64,000 nt of DNA, taken from assembly GCA_944331895.1 (NCBI GenBank), contig CALVIX010000003.1, positions 1 to 64,000 on the forward strand. The letters run 5' to 3'. The stretch is from an uncultured Bacilli bacterium. GTDB taxonomy: Bacteria > Bacillota_I > Bacilli_A > RF39 > UBA660. Shown here piece by piece: positions 1 to 8,565 of the stretch. Numbering within the stretch: the stretch's first letter is position 1; each line of letters starts with the position of its first letter. Below the pieces are notes generated by a model. That model did not search any database. It was not told where the DNA came from and saw only the letters and a program-made list of their open reading frames with translations. A program made the position numbers and the translations under genes.

Positions 1-116
1 TTACTGACAATCTTTTTGGTAAATTACTATTTATCATCTTAAATTTTCAAGTAATTTTTATAAGATTATTATATCATTTTATTTTATTTTTTTATATAGT
101 TCTACAAAAATTATTT

Positions 117-264
117 TTATTTATCTGGACGGAGATATTTGTTTTTCATATCAACTATTAGTTCATCTAATTTATCCATATTTCCATTGAAATTTAATAA
201 TAATTCATATATAATATTCTTAGAAAGAGAACATAGTTCGTAACTTGTATGCTATTCGCTCCAT
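117..264 (-). pseudogene. possible decayed gene fragment (hypothetical)
   Basis: Reading the minus strand, a 44-codon open stretch (stop at 117-119, open up to 251) has protein-like composition, ending in KNKYLRPDK. It has no start codon in its own frame apart from an internal Met. A different frame just upstream begins with ATG at 262-264 (MERIAYKL...) and closes after 14 codons, so one frameshift would join the two. I recognise no family. This could be the 3' remnant of a lost gene or chance; support is weak. Confidence 0.22.
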
Positions 265-273
265 TAAAAAATA

Positions 274-303
274 AAGAGCTTAGTTTTTACTAAGTTCTTT
301 TTT
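274..303 (+). terminator. hairpin with T-run
   Basis: A 10-bp stem (AAGAGCTTAG at 274-283 with CTAAGTTCTT at 290-299, one G-U pair) encloses a six-base loop and runs into TTTTTT at 298-303. A-rich sequence on the left makes it usable from the minus strand too. It separates the two doubtful fragments at the left edge. Confidence 0.6.
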
Positions 304-323
304 CATACTTTCACGTAGTCAGC

Positions 324-440
324 TTAGGAAGGATCACCCGGATATAAAGATTCTAGCAGATATCGATGATTCATATTTTCAATGATGTCATCCGCTAGAT
401 TATACCATTTTATTTGAATACAAAATCGCTTTTTTTGCAT
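324..440 (-). CDS. small hypothetical protein, 38 aa
   Basis: An ATG at 438-440 opens 38 codons and ends in TAA at 324-326. The product starts MQKKRFC and ends LYPGDPS, with an acidic, helix-prone middle (LADDIIENMN). AGG sits about seven bases before the ATG, a weak ribosome site. It lies just downstream of the phosphatase gene on the same strand. No family is recognised; it may be a genuine microprotein or the tail of a degraded gene. Confidence 0.3.
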   Translation of the reverse strand: MQKKRFCIQIKWYNLADDIIENMNHRYLLESLYPGDPS

Positions 441-478
441 TTAACCTAGTCCATTACCTTCCGTCAAAACAACATTTT

Positions 479-958
479 TTATAATGTTTTTTCGTTTGAA
501 CTATCCATAACATATTCTAAAAACTTCTCACATCCATATGTAATATCACTATAAGTTGCGTCAAAATTTCCATAGTACCATGGATCTATAATATCTCTTG
601 GTGATTCTGTAAAATCTAATAATCTCATCACCTTATGTTTTGGATCTCCTTCGATTATTTTCATTATATTTGTGATATTCTCCTCTTCCATGGCTAAAAT
701 GTAATCAAATTGATCGTAATCTTCTTTTTTCATATGTCGTGACATATGTTCTGTGAAAGGAACGTTCATTTTTTTCAAAATATCTTTCGCCTCGGGGTAA
801 ATACCAAGCTGAAACTTCTCATTATAACCACTCGTTGCTGCAGAGTCTATTATAAACTCATTTTCTAGTCCTCTCTTTTTCACAATATCTTTCAAAATAA
901 ATTCTGCCATCGGTGATCTACAAATATTTCCTAAACATACAAATAATACTTTTACCAT
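479..958 (-). CDS. low molecular weight protein-tyrosine phosphatase
   Basis: Cytosolic phosphatase that removes phosphate from protein phosphotyrosine (or phosphoarginine in some Bacilli) through a cysteinyl-phosphate intermediate. The P-loop CLGNICRS spans residues 8-15, with nucleophile Cys8 and Arg14. The general acid is Asp125 in the DPW motif, near the end as usual for the family. The length of 159 aa is normal. The arginine phosphatase YwlE carries Thr in the P-loop where this protein has Ile12, as in tyrosine-type enzymes, so a tyrosine phosphatase is the better guess. It stands alone; no kinase gene is adjacent. The substrate is unknown. Confidence 0.88.
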   Translation of the reverse strand: MVKVLFVCLGNICRSPMAEFILKDIVKKRGLENEFIIDSAATSGYNEKFQLGIYPEAKDILKKMNVPFTEHMSRHMKKEDYDQFDYILAMEEENITNIMKIIEGDPKHKVMRLLDFTESPRDIIDPWYYGNFDATYSDITYGCEKFLEYVMDSSNEKTL

Positions 959-1057
959 ACACCTTGCCTACTTTCTAGTTTACTTTTTATTGCAAATACA
1001 CTTACTGATATTATAACTCATTTTGATTCCAGCTAATATAGTTTTTTATTCTATACT

Positions 1058-1082
1058 AAAAAGCTTACAAGTAACTTGTAAA
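1058..1082 (-). terminator. terminator of the HD-domain gene
   Basis: On the minus strand TTTACAAG and CTTGTAAG pair around a three-base loop and are followed by CTTTTT. It begins immediately after the stop codon of the HD-domain gene. Confidence 0.65.
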
Positions 1083-2660
1083 CTATATTTTCATTTTCAA
1101 TTTTCTCTTAACAGCTTCACTCATTGGTGGTATATAATCAACTAAATAATGTTGATTAAGATAATCTTGGTTCTTCATATCATTTTGGAGTTTCGTAGTT
1201 TGTCCACTCTTGTCGAAGAGAATATCTGATACGGCAAGTCTTTCTAACCTTGACAAATCTTGCGGTTGAAAAGCAACCATCAAATTATCTTGCACATGTC
1301 CGTATTGAAAATAAACGTCAATTTTCGTTGGATTCTTTTTATCTATCATACGATTTATTCTATTGATCATTTCACAGTAAGGAAAAGAGTGAACGCCATT
1401 TTTTAACAATATTGTAATCTGAATCGAACCGCTTTCTTTCTGCTCTGTTTGATCGCTTATCATATATACACAGTCGATATTATTGTCTGTATATAATGCA
1501 TTTACTTCCGAAGTGATCAAATTTGTAAGAGTTTCGTGTTCTTTTTCAGTAAGTTCTACTTTTTCCTTTAAAACTCCCTCATGTAAATGAAATAGATTAT
1601 TATCACGCGCCATTTTTAAAAGCATAGAAAATTCTGGAAATTGTTGATTGCATGCATAAATCTCATGATCGAACGAATACCAAATGTCAAACGCAGTAGA
1701 AGCACCATTTTCTTTTATTTTCTGTATCTCTTTATTTGCAAAAACGATATTATCTGACTGATCACTAAGAGACTGTTGCAATTTTTGATCTTGATAGATT
1801 TTCGCCTGCAGATCGGCGTCCAATTTATCAGAGAAATATACAAACTTTGCTTCATCTGTTCTGCCCTCATCAAATTCAAATAACATATCTAATAATGCAT
1901 CTCGATGTGATAATCTTCCTACGGCTTTTGTCATAGCTTGATGCTCTATTTCTTTCTTTTGTTCATCTGTCACTCCATCGAAAGGTGTGATATCTCCAAT
2001 CAATGTCTCTCCAGTTTCGTGGATAATCAACATTTGTAGTATGCGGTCCATATCTAATGGATACTGAAATTCAGATTCCATCAAAAGTGCTAACATCATC
2101 GTTTTTACGACATGCTCTGATACTCTTTCTAAACGTTTCGTTTTAATGTTCCAATGATTCTGATCCCAACCAGTTCTCACTTTGTGTTTCAATCTAGCGT
2201 GGAGTGCATAAAAACGATAAATTTCATCCATTTCATCTAAAGAGCAATCACATGCATCTTTTAAAATAGACCTTGCCATATTTATCTTTTGTTCATCATC
2301 TAATTCTTTTCCTTCTAACATAGCTTCTGCAAATGAGAGATCTAATAATTTATATTTAAATGCTAATCTAGCTTCTTTCGTTTGTAATTTGTGAAATTCA
2401 TTGATTTCTTGTTCAAACAAACTACCTGACTTTAAAACATATAAACGATATGGATACAGTTTTTGAAAGTCGTCCAAAATCATCATTCTCAAAACTTTTC
2501 CCAGTTGATCAGTTTCATTCATGGCGATTGCCAGAATCATACTTCCATAAAGATGATCTGCTGTACTATAGTTATTTCGAACATCCGTAATAGACGTTTG
2601 CAACTTATTTGCTAACACATAATATTGTAAAACATTTCTTACCTCATCTAACTTCTTCAT
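1083..2660 (-). CDS. HD-domain hydrolase (YfbR/HDDC2-like), two-part protein
   Basis: Predicted metal-dependent phosphohydrolase, 525 aa. The middle carries signatures of the YfbR/HDDC2 5'-deoxynucleotidase family: an RTGW motif, then SEHVVKTMML (metal-binding His), LIIHETGETLIGD (His-Glu in place of His-Asp) and a later metal-contact stretch near KFVYFSDKLDAD. The N-terminal third looks helical and related in style but lacks clear HD residues. The C-terminal ~130 residues form a separate mixed alpha/beta region of unknown role. I start at 2660 rather than the longer frame because AAAGGAG lies six bases before that ATG. The substrate cannot be read from sequence; HE instead of HD at the second motif makes activity uncertain. 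Confidence 0.7.
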   Translation of the reverse strand: MKKLDEVRNVLQYYVLANKLQTSITDVRNNYSTADHLYGSMILAIAMNETDQLGKVLRMMILDDFQKLYPYRLYVLKSGSLFEQEINEFHKLQTKEARLAFKYKLLDLSFAEAMLEGKELDDEQKINMARSILKDACDCSLDEMDEIYRFYALHARLKHKVRTGWDQNHWNIKTKRLERVSEHVVKTMMLALLMESEFQYPLDMDRILQMLIIHETGETLIGDITPFDGVTDEQKKEIEHQAMTKAVGRLSHRDALLDMLFEFDEGRTDEAKFVYFSDKLDADLQAKIYQDQKLQQSLSDQSDNIVFANKEIQKIKENGASTAFDIWYSFDHEIYACNQQFPEFSMLLKMARDNNLFHLHEGVLKEKVELTEKEHETLTNLITSEVNALYTDNNIDCVYMISDQTEQKESGSIQITILLKNGVHSFPYCEMINRINRMIDKKNPTKIDVYFQYGHVQDNLMVAFQPQDLSRLERLAVSDILFDKSGQTTKLQNDMKNQDYLNQHYLVDYIPPMSEAVKRKLKMKI

Positions 2661-2862
2661 AAAATCTCCTTTTTTATGTTTTATTATAACACGTATCATG
2701 TGAGACATAAACCTTTTAAAATGAAATTTTGTATTTTCCATTATAATTTTTATTTCTCTATCCCAACCTTTGAAAATATAACCTGCCTTTGTTGGCTCTG
2801 CTCATTTCTGTTGCTATCACATCCTATATTCTATTTTTTTTTAAATATCATAATTTCATACA

Positions 2863-2891
2863 TTGCGGTTTTAAACAAATTATGTTATGCT
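2863..2891 (+). promoter_or_regulatory. promoter of mscL
   Basis: TTGCGG at 2863-2868 and TATGCT at 2886-2891 are separated by 17 bases. The expected transcript start, near 2898, falls on the GAGGTG ribosome site, so the mRNA has almost no leader and translation must begin downstream of it. Confidence 0.55.
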
Positions 2892-2908
2892 ACTACTGAG
2901 GTGATATT

Positions 2909-3334
2909 ACGGCAAAAAGGAGTGTCAATAAGAAAGAAATTTTAAAAAAAGGAAACTCTACTTTAAAAGAATTTAAACAATTTATATCGAGAGGAAATGT
3001 CATCGATCTTTCTGTCGGAGTTATTATAGGTTCCGCATTTGGAAAAATCGTGTCATCCGTTGTCAACGATATTCTAATGCCAGTCATTGGGATCATGATT
3101 GGAGGATTAAACTTTTCTTCTCTTACAATTCAAGTTGGAAATGCTACAATCCGTTATGGTAGTTTTTTACAAAATGTCATTGATTTTCTCATTGTCGCTG
3201 CTTGTATTTTCGTCTTTATTAAATTACTGTCTAAATTGAGTAAGAAAAAAGAAGAGGAAGAAGTAATTCAAAAAGATGAACAAGTAAAATTACTTGAGGA
3301 AATTAGAGATTTATTAAAAGAAAAACAGCAATAG
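2909..3334 (+). CDS. mscL: large-conductance mechanosensitive channel MscL (apparent ACG start)
   Basis: Pentameric membrane channel that opens under osmotic downshock. The family's N-terminal helix and TM1 are present ([19 protein letters not shown], then [22 protein letters not shown]), followed by a short periplasmic loop, TM2 and a charged C-terminal helix bundle rich in Lys/Glu. The only in-frame ATG (3050) would remove most of TM1 and cannot be the start. Upstream, GAGGTG at 2898-2903 is followed, at normal spacing, by ACG at 2909 and then GCA AAA AGG. An ATG-to-ACG change at exactly the expected start is the simplest reading; true ACG initiation or a sequence error are both possible. 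Full product about 141 aa, normal for MscL. Confidence 0.85.
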   Translation, partial: TAKRSVNKKEILKKGNSTLKEFKQFISRGNVIDLSVGVIIGSAFGKIVSSVVNDILMPVIGIMIGGLNFSSLTIQVGNATIRYGSFLQNVIDFLIVAACIFVFIKLLSKLSKKKEEEEVIQKDEQVKLLEEIRDLLKEKQQ

Positions 3335-3377
3335 TAAAATAATTTGTCAAATTTCTATTTCTGTTTCTTTTTTTTCT

Positions 3378-3405
3378 TTGTAAGATATAAATTCTATGAT
3401 ATGAT
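3378..3405 (+). promoter_or_regulatory. promoter of the DedA gene
   Basis: TTGTAA (3378-3383), a 16-base spacer and TATGAT (3400-3405) lie just before the DedA ribosome site GGAAGGTG. Confidence 0.4.
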
Positions 3406-3427
3406 TATGATAATCGGAAGGTGAAAT

Positions 3428-4048
3428 ATGCAACAATTTATTATAGATCTTATGAATCAGTGGGGATATTTAGGCGTTAGTTTTCTCATTGCCTTGGAAA
3501 ACATATTTCCCCCTATTCCGTCTGAAGTAATTCTAACATTTGGTGGATTTATGACGACAACGACAGAACTTAATATCGTTGGAATGATCCTCGCATCGAC
3601 AATTGGATCTGTCATCGGAGCGATTATTTTATACTTAGTCGGAAGTCTTGTCAGTGAACAGACATTAGAAAAATGGTTGACTGGTAAAATAGGAAAAATA
3701 CTACATATTAAATTAAAAGATATTAGGAAAGCAGAAAAATGGTTCGATGAGAAAGGAATATTCACAGTATTCTTCTGCCGTTTTATCCCTGTTGTTCGCA
3801 GTTTGATTTCTATTCCTGCTGGTATTGCACGCATGAAATGGGCGCCATTTTTACTATTTACGACATTAGGTTCTCTTATTTGGAATACTGTTTTAATCTG
3901 TTTAGGAAGTATCGCTGGAGAACACTGGGAAACAATTGTATCTTATGTTTCTATGTATTCTAAAGTTGGATTTGGTCTTCTCGTAATTGCGATTGTCATT
4001 TTCTATCTATGGTACAGAAATAAAGCAAACAAGAAAAATAAGTCATGA
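3428..4048 (+). CDS. DedA family membrane protein
   Basis: Polytopic inner-membrane protein of the DedA/VTT family. Members act in lipid-carrier (undecaprenyl phosphate) or phospholipid flipping and in membrane homeostasis. At 206 aa it has the family length. Visible signatures are ENIFPPIPSE near residue 25 (conserved acidic residue in a re-entrant loop) and FCRFIPVVRSLISIPAG near residues 118-134 (the F-x-R-x-x-P-x-x-R-x-x-x-x-x-x-A-G pattern), with hydrophobic helices between and at the C-terminus. GGAAGGTG precedes the ATG. It is a single gene with its own terminator. The exact substrate is not determinable here. Confidence 0.9.
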   Translation: MQQFIIDLMNQWGYLGVSFLIALENIFPPIPSEVILTFGGFMTTTTELNIVGMILASTIGSVIGAIILYLVGSLVSEQTLEKWLTGKIGKILHIKLKDIRKAEKWFDEKGIFTVFFCRFIPVVRSLISIPAGIARMKWAPFLLFTTLGSLIWNTVLICLGSIAGEHWETIVSYVSMYSKVGFGLLVIAIVIFYLWYRNKANKKNKS

Positions 4049-4062
4049 CGACTTATTTTTTT
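4037..4062 (+). terminator. terminator of the DedA gene
   Basis: AATAAGTC (4037-4044) pairs with GACTTATT (4050-4057) and runs into seven Ts. The TGA stop codon of the gene lies in the loop. Confidence 0.8.
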
Positions 4063-4069
4063 ATGATTA

Positions 4070-4093
4070 AAAAAAGAACCACAAAATGTGATT
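4070..4093 (-). terminator. terminator of the downstream-facing membrane protein gene
   Basis: Minus strand: AATCACA pairs with TGTGGTT around a three-base loop and is followed by CTTTTTTT. It sits two bases beyond the stop codon of the gene at 4096. Confidence 0.75.
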
Positions 4094-4095
4094 CC

Positions 4096-4611
4096 TTATT
4101 CAAATTCTAACTCTACCTTATAAGTTTTATTCGGTGTTGTAATTACAGTCGATGTATCGCTTACTTTTGCCGTAACGTATACACTTAATGTTTTGTTTGG
4201 CTCTATCTTTGTATTTTTTTCCTTTACGTTTCCAATTCCATATGTCATCACATTCGCATCTGTCACATCAGGATATAATTCTGCACTTTTTAAAACTTTC
4301 GTATCAGAACTCATATTCTTATATACCACCTCGTAGATGATCTCATCTCCTGGTGTCACAAACATACTTTGAAATGTAATCTCCTGGTTATGATAAGAAG
4401 GTCCTACGATGCTCTTCGCATTCCCTTTCGTAGCCATCTCCTCTACTGATAAAATGACAACTTCGTTATCTATCCCTTGGGCTTTTACGCTATCATTCAA
4501 TTGCTCCGATAATTCTGATTTTTGATTTGCAAATAAATATCCTACAGATACGACAAGCAATAAAATAACTGCAGCCAATACTTGATATTCTTTCTTTACT
4601 TTCTGAAACAT
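4096..4611 (-). CDS. membrane-anchored extracytoplasmic protein, unknown function
   Basis: I do not recognise a named family. The 171-aa product has a short basic N-terminus, one hydrophobic helix at about residues 12-30 (VLAAVILLLVVSVGYLFA) and an outer part rich in beta strands. The segment VTPGDEIIYEVVYKNMSSDT followed by a conserved-looking Pro-Asn turn and a strand-rich end resembles the DUF11/camelysin type of beta-sandwich, which fits a surface protein. The start at 4611 is chosen because GAGAGGG lies just before it; the longer frame adds 13 residues without a better ribosome site. Single gene with its own terminator, divergent from the DEAD-box helicase. Confidence 0.6.
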   Translation of the reverse strand: MFQKVKKEYQVLAAVILLLVVSVGYLFANQKSELSEQLNDSVKAQGIDNEVVILSVEEMATKGNAKSIVGPSYHNQEITFQSMFVTPGDEIIYEVVYKNMSSDTKVLKSAELYPDVTDANVMTYGIGNVKEKNTKIEPNKTLSVYVTAKVSDTSTVITTPNKTYKVELEFE

Positions 4612-4721
4612 ATTGATCCCTCTCTTTATATATTTCTCTACTCTATTCAAATTATACTGTGTTTTCTTATAATTGTCAACGATTGTATGTTATAATAAAA
4701 GAAAGAAATGGAGGACTTGAC

Positions 4722-5888
4722 ATGGAATCAATTCAATTATCAACTCACTCATACTTAGAAACTTGTCTTGAATCTCACGGATATCAAACCCCTACATCTA
4801 TTCAAGCAAGTGTCATGCCTCTCATCCGCGAAAGACGAAACATTTTATTTCTCTCACCTACTGGTAGTGGAAAAACACTAGCCTATGTGATTCCTATCTT
4901 AGAATCAATCAATCTTAAAATCGAACAAACGCAAGCTCTCATTATCGTTCCCACGAGAGAACTAGCAATTCAGGTAAGAGAAACTGTTCGATCACTAGAA
5001 CCTGCAACAGGTGTCAAATGTAGTGTTCTATTCGGTGGAAGCAACCCAAAATCGCAAAAAGAAATTTTGAAAAAGCACGTACCAATCCTCGTCATCACTG
5101 CAGGAAAAGCAAGTGAGCTCATAAAAGCTAAGAAATTAAAGCTAGAATATCTTTCCTATCTTGTACTGGATGAAGCAGATCTTTTGACGGAGAAAAATTG
5201 TTATCGCGACTCTGAAAATATCGTAGCAGCACTATCATCTAATACACAAGTGATCTTGTGTTCCGCAACAAAGACACCTAAATTAGAAACATTCGCCCAA
5301 AACTTACAACTTAAAATAATAGAAACAGAAGAAAAGAAAAATGAAAATATTGAACAATCTTTTTATCAAGTAGAAGAAAAGGAAAAATACGATCGTCTAA
5401 AACAATTGCTAGAGAAAGAACAAGTTTTTCATGCACTTATCTTTGTTCAAACGAAAAACAAAGCTACCAAACTAGCGCAAAAATTAACAAATGATCATAT
5501 TCCTGCGATCGCTTTTCACCATGATCTCGAAAAAGAAAAGCGAAAAAAAATAGCACAAATGATATCGCAAAACCAACCTCTACTACTTGTCACGACAGAT
5601 ATTGCTGCACGCGGACTAGATATTCCTAATTTACCATACGTTATTCAATATGATGCAGCTAATTCTACTGAAACATATTTTCATCGTATCGGTCGTACAG
5701 GGCGAAAAAATAAGGGAAATAGTATCATCTTTTTAACAAAACAAGATGACAAACTAAAACGAGACATTGAATACAAGTATCAGACTAAGATAAAAAAGAA
5801 AAAGAAAATTGATAATGAAAAGGTAATAAAAAAGAAAAAGAAGAGAAAACATACGAAGAATATTGGAAAACCACACAAGAAAAAATAG
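4722..5888 (+). CDS. DEAD-box ATP-dependent RNA helicase
   Basis: RNA helicase that unwinds short duplexes in ribosome assembly or mRNA turnover. The 388-aa protein has the full motif set: the N-terminal Q-motif region (YQTPTSIQ), Walker A SPTGSGKT near residue 45, PTRELAIQ, VLDEAD near residue 150, CSAT, then in the second RecA fold TTDIAARGLD and HRIGRTGR. The tail of about 40 residues is strongly Lys-rich, as in CshA/DbpA-like helicases that grip RNA. ATG 4722 has GGAGG seven bases before it; an upstream in-frame ATG lacks a ribosome site. TGTTATAAT at 4688-4696 is a good extended -10. Its terminator is the left copy of the 28-bp repeat. Confidence 0.92.
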   Translation: MESIQLSTHSYLETCLESHGYQTPTSIQASVMPLIRERRNILFLSPTGSGKTLAYVIPILESINLKIEQTQALIIVPTRELAIQVRETVRSLEPATGVKCSVLFGGSNPKSQKEILKKHVPILVITAGKASELIKAKKLKLEYLSYLVLDEADLLTEKNCYRDSENIVAALSSNTQVILCSATKTPKLETFAQNLQLKIIETEEKKNENIEQSFYQVEEKEKYDRLKQLLEKEQVFHALIFVQTKNKATKLAQKLTNDHIPAIAFHHDLEKEKRKKIAQMISQNQPLLLVTTDIAARGLDIPNLPYVIQYDAANSTETYFHRIGRTGRKNKGNSIIFLTKQDDKLKRDIEYKYQTKIKKKKKIDNEKVIKKKKKRKHTKNIGKPHKKK

Positions 5889-5911
5889 AGACCTAGATCT
5901 CTATTTTTTTA
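5884..5911 (+). repeat. 28-bp direct repeat, left copy (terminator hairpin)
   Basis: ATAGAGA (5885-5891) pairs with TCTCTAT (5898-5904), then seven Ts: the terminator of the DEAD-box helicase gene. All 28 bases recur without mismatch at 8566-8593, on the other side of the UvrD-like gene. An A-run lies before this copy but not before the right copy. Confidence 0.9.
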
Positions 5912-5966
5912 CTGGTAGGATTTTAATTATAATTCTTCTACTTTTTACAATACTAAAATACAATTT

Positions 5967-8429
5967 TTATCCAATCTTCCTTTTGTAAGTACATCCGTTT
6001 TGGTAATAATTCGAACATCCAAAAAACTCGCCATATTTACTAATTTTTTTTCTCAATTGACCGCCACACACCGGACACTCAAATTGTTCTCTCTTCAGTT
6101 CGTGTTCATAATTTTGTTTGAGCTCTAGTGCAAATTCCGATTCTTGCCCATTGATAGTGACAATAAACGTTTTCTTCTTTGCTCTCGTTAGTGCTACATA
6201 AAATAATCGTCGTTCCTCTGCATAAGGATATTGTTCACAATGTTCAAGCAACAAATCTAAAATAGGAGCATCTTGAATTTTACTTGGAAATCCCATCTTT
6301 GATTTACGATTATTTATAATAAAAACATAGTCGGCTTGTAAGCCTTTCGCTTTATGCGCTGTCAAAAAAATTATATTCAGATCTGTCCGCATTTTTGATT
6401 TTACATCAATAAACCCCGTTATATTGTTATACTTACATGCAAATAATCCACTGTCGCTTAGAATCTTGTTATCAAACGAATATCTTCCAATAAAATATAC
6501 CGTACTTCCTTTAGGAAGATCATATAATTTTGCCGCCATAAATTTAATAACATTTTTATCAGTGTAGCCAGAAATTTCTCCAAGCGGAAATCCCTTAGTT
6601 TCAGATTTTCCTTGGATATTTTTTTTAATTTGCAGTGGATTCTGCATTATAAAATTACTACTTATTTCCGCCATCTTCTGCGAAAATCGATATGTAGTTT
6701 CTATTTTACTAATTTCTGTTTCACCCCAATATTTTGAAAAATTAAGAATAAATCCAATATCACTACCTGTAAAGCGATATATACTTTGCCAGTCATCTCC
6801 CACACAAAAAAGCTCATAATCCTTTGATTTTCGTAAACTATCTAATAGAGAAAAATTAGCTTTTGATATATCTTGATATTCATCAACTATTACATATTTA
6901 TACGGATTAGTGTATTTCCCTTGACGTACATATTCAGAAGCCAGATTAATCATATCATTAAAATCAATCTCATTGTTTGTTGTAAGATATTGACAATATG
7001 CATTAAAAATCGGTTCTAATAACAAAAGGATAATTTTATTTGTGTATACATTATCTCTATTATAATTAAGTTTTTGAACTGTTGATATATCATATCCATT
7101 ACTTTTAATAAGGTTGATCAACGTTTCAAACAATTCAGCAAGACTTTCTAGTAAAAAATCCTCTTTATCATTAACTTGAGCCCACAGTTCTTTAGCGGGT
7201 CTTGGTTTCAAAATTACAGATGAATCTTTAAGTTTTTTTGTCAATGAATTAAGCAGATTTCCTTCACTTTTTTCATATGCATAACACTCGATCATTTTTG
7301 TTTTATATTTTCGATGGATAGTACGCTTCCACTTCATAGATGCTCGATATGCTTCTGTAGCAGTCTTTCCATTTGCTGAACTAAAATACGATGGGACTTC
7401 ACCCTTTTCATTAATACCAAAATATTCTATATATATTTTGTAATCTGGCAGATAAAAATCAGGATGATATTGTCCATACGCTTCTGTTCTCACATCAAAT
7501 TCATAAGGTGCTTCATAAATATATCGAATACCATTTTGCATTAAAAAATTAGCAATGTCCATTTCTCCGTAACTTTTTACAATCTCGTGTTGAATTGTAG
7601 TAGGTGGGTTCATCTTAAGATATTCGTCATATTCTTTCTGCGATGCAAAATCAAATTCAGATTTAGCTACCACACGATTATATAACAAATAAGAATTCAA
7701 TAAATCGAGGTATTCATCAGATTGCATATTAATCACAAGTTGTTTTTTAATAAATTCACGTAAAGAAATTTGCGTAATCTTTGGCATTGTCCCGTTAACT
7801 TCAGAAATAATATTTAATCCAAGCTTATGAAATGTACAAATTGCAATATTACATTCGGTCTCAATAGCAATTCTTTCTTTCATCTCTGTTGTTGTGGCCC
7901 GTGTAAAAGATATGACTAAAATATCTTGCGGAAGATATTTTAGCTTCTTTAATAAATATTTTATTTTTCCGATGATAATGGTTGTTTTTCCTGTCCCTGC
8001 ACCAGCTATGATTAAATGATTATGTGCTTCTTTTACGATACAAGTCATTTGTTGTTTGTCTAATTCTTTTCCACTAATATTACCAATAAGAGAATATGCC
8101 TCCTCAATTACTTTCTCATTGTGTTGATAAATTTGGTGGGGCATCAATCGAGCTGAATTAAATAGTTCGGCCTGTTTTAAACATAGTGATTGATATTGAG
8201 CAGTTTTTTTCAATCGCTTTATTTTTTTCGCTTTGGATTCATCTAAAACAATGTTATGTCGTTTATTCCATATTTTTTCAACATTTGGATTAATGAGGCC
8301 TGATGTAGAAAATATTGAATCTCTATCAAACAAGGCAATATCAATATACGAAATCCATCGATTACAGATTTCCTCTTTTTCTTGGCACTTCTTTCGATAT
8401 AATTTAATAAACTTTTGAACAATTCCCAT
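5967..8429 (-). CDS. UvrD/HelD-like superfamily 1 helicase with internal nuclease-like domain and zinc finger
   Basis: Predicted DNA helicase of about 820 aa. Walker A AGAGTGKT lies near residue 144, SFTRATT (motif Ia) near 175, VIVDEYQD (motif II) near 514, VGDDWQSIYRFTG (motif III) near 544, TAHKAKG (motif V) near 692 and FYVALTRAKK (motif VI) near 745. Between the two halves of the first RecA fold sits an insertion with HPDFYLPDYKIYIEYFG (about 322-338), which reads like the PD-(D/E)XK core of VSR/DUF559-type endonucleases. The C-terminus ends in a four-Cys topoisomerase-type zinc finger (CPVCGG...CSNYYQNGC). ATG 8429 follows GGGAG and is preferred to the one four codons upstream. Flanked by the 28-bp repeats, this gene looks inserted. 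Cellular role unknown; repair or defence are possible. Confidence 0.83.
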   Translation of the reverse strand: MGIVQKFIKLYRKKCQEKEEICNRWISYIDIALFDRDSIFSTSGLINPNVEKIWNKRHNIVLDESKAKKIKRLKKTAQYQSLCLKQAELFNSARLMPHQIYQHNEKVIEEAYSLIGNISGKELDKQQMTCIVKEAHNHLIIAGAGTGKTTIIIGKIKYLLKKLKYLPQDILVISFTRATTTEMKERIAIETECNIAICTFHKLGLNIISEVNGTMPKITQISLREFIKKQLVINMQSDEYLDLLNSYLLYNRVVAKSEFDFASQKEYDEYLKMNPPTTIQHEIVKSYGEMDIANFLMQNGIRYIYEAPYEFDVRTEAYGQYHPDFYLPDYKIYIEYFGINEKGEVPSYFSSANGKTATEAYRASMKWKRTIHRKYKTKMIECYAYEKSEGNLLNSLTKKLKDSSVILKPRPAKELWAQVNDKEDFLLESLAELFETLINLIKSNGYDISTVQKLNYNRDNVYTNKIILLLLEPIFNAYCQYLTTNNEIDFNDMINLASEYVRQGKYTNPYKYVIVDEYQDISKANFSLLDSLRKSKDYELFCVGDDWQSIYRFTGSDIGFILNFSKYWGETEISKIETTYRFSQKMAEISSNFIMQNPLQIKKNIQGKSETKGFPLGEISGYTDKNVIKFMAAKLYDLPKGSTVYFIGRYSFDNKILSDSGLFACKYNNITGFIDVKSKMRTDLNIIFLTAHKAKGLQADYVFIINNRKSKMGFPSKIQDAPILDLLLEHCEQYPYAEERRLFYVALTRAKKKTFIVTINGQESEFALELKQNYEHELKREQFECPVCGGQLRKKISKYGEFFGCSNYYQNGCTYKRKIG

Positions 8430-8565
8430 ATTTTCTCCCATTCTATTCTTACGTCATAACATAGGGTATCGACTCTAAAAGCAATGACACTTCAGAAATA
8501 ATATTGAACTTACATTTTGTTTTATTTTAGATCTCACTTTAAAATATCTCAATAACTATCTTATT

